From: an uncultured Actinomycetes bacterium
Lineage (GTDB): Bacteria > Actinomycetota > Actinomycetes > S36-B12
Reading direction: 5' to 3'
DNA: 9,257 nt
NCBI GenBank assembly: GCA_903918595.1
Contig: CAIXFB010000107.1
Location: forward strand, 1-9,257
A program made the position numbers and the translations under genes. Positions 5,785 to 9,257 of this stretch are shown here, one piece after another. The notes beneath the pieces were generated by a model, which made no database searches, had not been told where the DNA came from, and saw nothing but the letters and a program-made list of their open reading frames with translations. The first letter of the stretch is position 1; each line of letters begins with the position of its first letter.

Positions 5785-6682
5785 TGACAAACTTGGTGCC
5801 CATTGTTGGTTCACCACCGCAGGAGTCTGGTCGCGTTAGGTCTAGTTGAACCGATGCGAGATGAACCATCCAGCTGCGCCCGTCCTGAGCAGTCACCCGA
5901 TAGGAACTTGACCCCACTTCAGTCAGCTCAATGTGAATGTCCGGTGTTTGTAGTTCGGGGTTCTCGCTGAGGATGTATGCCTGCGCGGCCTGAGCCTGTG
6001 GATCAAGCCACGAGGCTCCTCGAATGCAGCCAGCCCTGATTGTGCCAGCGGCGACCCACTCGTGAATGGTGCTGGCTTCGCACCGACCCACCACGGTATT
6101 GATCGGAGCGAGAAGTGCGGTGGGAGCGAACCGATGACCGCCGATATGGCTGCACTCCCACACTAGGTGAGAAAGCGCGTCAGGGGAATTGGGAATCGAC
6201 CGGTCGATAAGTTCTCTGCCGAGCACTGCGCAACAGGCATCTCGTCCACTATGTGTGCAAACAAAGGCAAAACGATCGTGAATCTGTTTGAATTCGCTGC
6301 CGACATTCCCATTGCTGAGACCAGAGAGTGACGTTGCTGCCAACTCGCGTTGATCTACATACTGCGCCTGGAAAAGTTCCCGCACGTGCCCATCTGATCG
6401 TGATACCCACACGTACCTATCTGTTGCGGCTGTGCGGCTAGTTCGCGAGGGATGGCGCGTCAACAGCACCTTTATCCCTGGTTGGGCATCAAGTGCCCGC
6501 AGTGATTCTGCAAGCTCGGGGGCCAGTTGCGAATCTTTCAATGCTTCGCGTCCCCACGGACCCGGTTGCTCCACGAAAACCCAGGTATTGGCTTGAGGAG
6601 CAGTTCCTGCGAGCGCTTCACCTGCGAACAGTGATTGGAATGAGCACGCTTGATCAGCCAATCGTGATGTGGAACCGTTCAC
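5738..6682 (-). CDS. Sucrase/ferredoxin-like (Suc_Fer, Apd1/Aim32-type) thioredoxin-fold [2Fe-2S] protein
   Basis: Member of the family named sucrase/ferredoxin-like. Despite the name, sucrase activity is not the accepted role; the yeast relatives Apd1 and Aim32 carry a [2Fe-2S] cluster held by two Cys and two His. In 314 residues it shows the N-terminal family block GTAPQANTWVFVEQPGPWG (26-44), then CTHSGRDACCAVLGREL (142-158), then WECSHIGGHRFAPT (175-188). C142 and C151 (C-x8-C), with H179 and H183 (H-x3-H), give the expected ligand spacing; C150 is an alternative second Cys. The GTG start overlaps the parC stop as GTGA, so it is probably translated by coupling to parC; no clear Shine-Dalgarno sequence is seen. 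The likely role is electron transfer or redox handling in the cytoplasm, with FprA next door a candidate reductase by inference. The stop codon lies inside fprA on the opposite strand. Confidence 0.85.
   Translation of the reverse strand: MNGSTSRLADQACSFQSLFAGEALAGTAPQANTWVFVEQPGPWGREALKDSQLAPELAESLRALDAQPGIKVLLTRHPSRTSRTAATDRYVWVSRSDGHVRELFQAQYVDQRELAATSLSGLSNGNVGSEFKQIHDRFAFVCTHSGRDACCAVLGRELIDRSIPNSPDALSHLVWECSHIGGHRFAPTALLAPINTVVGRCEASTIHEWVAAGTIRAGCIRGASWLDPQAQAAQAYILSENPELQTPDIHIELTEVGSSSYRVTAQDGRSWMVHLASVQLDLTRPDSCGGEPTMGTKFVITHCDQLLGDPNARE
5775..5805. repeat. Inverted repeat across the fprA stop codon
   Basis: CAATGGG (5775-5781) and CCCATTG (5799-5805) form a perfect 7-bp stem around a 17-base loop that contains the fprA stop. 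A competing stem, TGGTG (5794-5798) with CACCA (5812-5816), overlaps it. Neither is followed by a T run. It may stabilise or end the 3' end of the fprA mRNA, but it lies in Suc_Fer-like coding sequence and could be chance. Confidence 0.3.
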
Positions 6683-9150
6683 GAATTGGACGCCGAAGCC
6701 GCGCCTGCAGCGAGGTGCCCTGAGCCGATACCAGAGAGCGGCAGCGGGGCTGGACTTCCCGTCCCATCACGGCGATCATCAGGATCGCCGAGCGGGGCAG
6801 GTACTCCAGATGCTGTTGCGGCCAGCGCTGGACTCGCTCCCGCCCAAGCCAGCAGAACCGCGTCCTCACCAACCCGGAACTTGTGACAACGGACGCCCTG
6901 TGTCGCTCTGCCTTTGCGAGGGTAGGCGGACAACGTTGTGACCTTGAGGCTTCCAGGTTCAGTACCCGGTAGTGCAGCGGTGGTTCCCGAGATAGTCACC
7001 AAAGCTCCAGGTGCGTTCGGAGAGACAACGCCGAAATAGACAACACTTGCGCTGCGACCAAGTTTGATTCCGGCAACACCACCCGCGGAGCGTCCCTGCG
7101 GACGCACGCTGGAGAGAGGGAAAAGCAGCAACTGTGCATCCGAGGTGACGAAGCACGCTTCAAGGAGCTCTGCTTCATGCTCAGCGACGAGGCTGCCGCC
7201 AACAACAGAATCTCCGGCATCAAGTCGGATGACTTCCCATGTGTCCTTATTGGTCGGGACATCCATTGTCACTCGCTTCACCACGCCTTGAGCAGTTCCT
7301 ATGGCGAGGGTCGAATTCTCGTCGAAATTGAGGAGGCAGATAGGGACCTCGCTATTGGGAAGGTCAATGAAGGCACCCAGCGGTGCTCCCGCGCCAAGGG
7401 ACGGGTGACCGGCAACTGTAGGCATCGAAGGTAGGTCGATTGCTGCCAACCGGATGACCCGACCATGCGAGGTCAGAAGGCCGATGTCTGAGCGAGAAGT
7501 GGCCGCAATTGCGCTCACAATGACATCGTGGTGGGCCCGAGCTCCTTCTTGGCTGCCGGAGATTGATGGCGTGCGGGCGACCAATCCAGTACTGGAAAGC
7601 AAGACAACGCAGGGCTCGTCGGCAACTTCAAGAGGAGTCGAAACTTTGGTGAGGACGGCGGCGCCGCTGCCTTCGAGTAGCAATGTGCGTCGCGGTGAAG
7701 CATGCCTTTGCGAGACCGCGCTGAGTTCATCTGAGACAACCGCGCGGAGCCTTGCATCATTGTCCAAGATTTCACTCAACACCGATATGTCTCGATTGAG
7801 ATCGTCGCGCTCTTTTTCCAGTTCGATGCGAGAGAATTTAGTGAGTCGGCGCAGGGGCATTTCAAGGATGTAAGCAGCCTGAATCTCAGACAAATCGAAA
7901 ACAGACTGGAGTCGCTCTCGTGCGGAGGCTGTGTCATCGCTTGCCCGAATCAGAGCAATGACTTCGTCGATGTCGAGCATTGCGATCAGTAGGCCGTCCA
8001 CCAGATGCAGTCGGCTCAAAGCCTGCGCTTTCCGAAATGCGCTTCGCCTCCGCACCACCTCGAATCGATGGTTGAGGAATACATGCAGCATTCGCAGCAG
8101 ACCAAGAGTTTCCGGTTGCCCATCGACGAGAGCGACGGCGTTGATGGTGATGGATTCTTCGATGGGAGTCAACCGATACAGCTGCTCCAATACTGCATCA
8201 GGGACAAAACCACTCTTCAATTCAATGACTAAATGGAGTCCAGATTCGCCATCGGTGAGGTCAACAACGTCAGCAATTCCCTGCATCTTCTTTGACTGAA
8301 CCGCATCTTTAATCTTTTCGATAACTCGCTCGGGCCCAACTCCTGGGGGTAACTCCGTTACCACGATGCCTTTTCGTCGCGGAGTTACCTGTTCAACGCG
8401 AGTTCTAGCCCGAACGCGGAAAGATCCCTTACCCGATGCGTATGCCTCCTTGATGCCATCCAAGCCAGTGATGACTCCACCACCAGGAAGGTCCGGCCCA
8501 GGGATGAACGTCATGATTGTCTCAAGATCGGCATCCGGATTGTGAATCAAATGCCGTGCAGCCGCGATGGTCTCAGCCAGATTGTGTGCCACAAGGTTGG
8601 TCGCCATCCCGACAGCAATGCCGCTGGCGCCGTTCACCAGAAGATTGGGAAAGGCAGCGGGGAGCACACTCGGCTCTGTCTCGCGTCCGTCGTAGTTCGC
8701 AACGAAATCAACGACATCTTCATCAAGGTCCGATGTGAGATCGAGCGCAGCGCTAGCCAGCCTCGCCTCGGTATAACGCATCGCTGCCGGTCCATCATCC
8801 GATGAGCCAAAATTGCCATGACCATCAATGAGGGGCACCCGTAGCGAAAAGGGCTGTGCCATGCGGACGAGTGCGTCGTAAATAGCTGAGTCTCCATGAG
8901 GGTGGAGTCGTCCCATGACCTCGCCAACGACACGCGCACTCTTCACATGACCTCGGTCAGGGCGTAGGCCCATGGCTGCCATTTGGAAAAGGATTCTTCG
9001 TTGTACGGGTTTGAGGCCATCGCGAGCGTCTGGAAGTGCACGCGCATAGATGACTGAGTAGGCATACTCGAGGAATGAGCCGCGCATTTCGTCGGCTACG
9101 TCAATGTCGACGATTCGTGAAGCATCGGTTGAGCTTCCTCGCCGCGCCAT
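6679..9150 (-). CDS. parC: DNA topoisomerase IV subunit A (ParC)
   Basis: DNA-breaking subunit of the type IIA topoisomerase that pairs with ParE. In 823 residues the winged-helix breakage domain carries the catalytic R125-Y126 (AAMRYTEARLA). The quinolone-target helix is HPHGDSAIYDALVRMAQ (83-99), with the usual Ser (S88) and acidic D92, so no classical resistance substitution is visible. The tower follows at about 190-340 and the coiled coil at about 340-480. A C-terminal beta-pinwheel runs from about 490 to 770. The strict gyrase box QRRGGKG is absent; the nearest matches are RPQGRSAGGV (683-692) and YPRKGRATQGVR (743-754), which favours ParC over GyrA. A tail of about 50 residues rich in Ala, Gly, Ser and Pro ends the protein. 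ATG 9150 is preceded by a good ribosome site and gives the usual short N-terminus. The stop overlaps the next gene (GTGA). The parE gene in the same window supports topoisomerase IV. Confidence 0.93.
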   Translation of the reverse strand: MARRGSSTDASRIVDIDVADEMRGSFLEYAYSVIYARALPDARDGLKPVQRRILFQMAAMGLRPDRGHVKSARVVGEVMGRLHPHGDSAIYDALVRMAQPFSLRVPLIDGHGNFGSSDDGPAAMRYTEARLASAALDLTSDLDEDVVDFVANYDGRETEPSVLPAAFPNLLVNGASGIAVGMATNLVAHNLAETIAAARHLIHNPDADLETIMTFIPGPDLPGGGVITGLDGIKEAYASGKGSFRVRARTRVEQVTPRRKGIVVTELPPGVGPERVIEKIKDAVQSKKMQGIADVVDLTDGESGLHLVIELKSGFVPDAVLEQLYRLTPIEESITINAVALVDGQPETLGLLRMLHVFLNHRFEVVRRRSAFRKAQALSRLHLVDGLLIAMLDIDEVIALIRASDDTASARERLQSVFDLSEIQAAYILEMPLRRLTKFSRIELEKERDDLNRDISVLSEILDNDARLRAVVSDELSAVSQRHASPRRTLLLEGSGAAVLTKVSTPLEVADEPCVVLLSSTGLVARTPSISGSQEGARAHHDVIVSAIAATSRSDIGLLTSHGRVIRLAAIDLPSMPTVAGHPSLGAGAPLGAFIDLPNSEVPICLLNFDENSTLAIGTAQGVVKRVTMDVPTNKDTWEVIRLDAGDSVVGGSLVAEHEAELLEACFVTSDAQLLLFPLSSVRPQGRSAGGVAGIKLGRSASVVYFGVVSPNAPGALVTISGTTAALPGTEPGSLKVTTLSAYPRKGRATQGVRCHKFRVGEDAVLLAWAGASPALAATASGVPAPLGDPDDRRDGTGSPAPLPLSGIGSGHLAAGAASASNS

Positions 9151-9159
9151 GCGTTGTCT

Positions 9160-9166
9160 TCCTTTC
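9160..9166 (-). promoter_or_regulatory. parC ribosome binding site
   Basis: The minus strand reads GAAAGGA followed by nine bases and then ATG 9150. Unlike parE and fprA, parC therefore has a leader with a recognisable Shine-Dalgarno sequence. Confidence 0.6.
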
Positions 9167-9198
9167 TGTGGGTTTCCGCACCAGATGAAGGCCGAAAA

Positions 9199-9204
9199 AT
9201 CCTA
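9199..9204 (-). promoter_or_regulatory. Weak candidate -10 element for parC
   Basis: TAGGAT on the minus strand fits TANNNT and would give a leader of about 40 bases before ATG 9150. No good -35 hexamer is visible at the right distance. The 107 bases upstream of parC (9151-9257) hold no other gene that can be recognised. Confidence 0.3.
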
Positions 9205-9257
9205 GGGAGTCAGTCTTCCGCGAGAACCGTTAAAGGACCGGCTCCGACACGTTGAAC

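Noticed and set aside
7454..7873. 139-residue plus-strand frame opposite parC
   Set aside because: Composition is Ser/Arg-rich and it lies antisense to the ParC coiled coil and early pinwheel, with no recognisable motif or ribosome site.
1..9257. Search for a novel defence, mobile or biosynthetic system, CRISPR array, tRNA or rRNA
   Set aside because: Coding sequence fills almost the whole window with recognisable housekeeping and redox genes. No integrase, transposase, spaced repeats or tRNA-like folds were seen.

Overview
The window is a compact chromosomal housekeeping segment from an actinobacterium (Actinomycetota). Three things point there: an HrdB/SigA-type principal sigma factor with a Lys/Ala-rich and acidic N-terminus; a DUF7455-type small Cys/His protein beside it; and topoisomerase IV subunits whose sequences read like actinobacterial ParE and ParC. 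Base composition judged by eye is moderate (about the mid-50s percent GC). That is low for soil actinomycetes and would suit an aquatic or streamlined lineage, but genus and family cannot be fixed from the sequence.

Layout, left to right. At 1-1295 (+) is the 3' part of the principal sigma factor gene, cut by the window edge inside a 21-bp tandem repeat. At 1312-1533 (-) is a 73-residue DUF7455-like putative zinc protein, convergent with rpoD. A 218-bp divergent intergenic region with two dyads follows (1534-1751). At 1752-3863 (+) is parE, apparently leaderless, whose stop codon overlaps the start of a small beta-carbonic anhydrase gene (3860-4399, +). A GC-rich palindrome lies at the end of that gene. 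Then comes an fprA-type ferredoxin-NADP reductase gene (4423-5784, +), also possibly leaderless. From the other side, parC (9150-6679, -) has a 4-bp stop/start overlap with a sucrase/ferredoxin-like thioredoxin-fold [2Fe-2S] protein gene (6682-5738, -). The 3' end of that gene overlaps fprA tail to tail by 47 bp.

How the genes relate. ParE and ParC form the two halves of topoisomerase IV, the type IIA enzyme that separates linked daughter chromosomes. They lie at the outer ends of a block and are transcribed toward each other, each followed by an accessory gene in a 4-bp coupling overlap: the carbonic anhydrase after parE and the [2Fe-2S] protein after parC. FprA and the Suc_Fer-like protein are both redox proteins and meet tail to tail, so an electron-transfer relationship is a reasonable hypothesis but unproven.

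I found no mobile element, CRISPR array, rRNA, tRNA, phage gene or defence system, and no evidence of an undescribed multi-gene system. The points worth a second look are architectural: coupled and overlapping genes, leaderless starts, a terminator-like palindrome inside a coding sequence, the repeat-borne sigma N-terminus, and the pairing of FprA with an Apd1/Aim32-type iron-sulfur protein.
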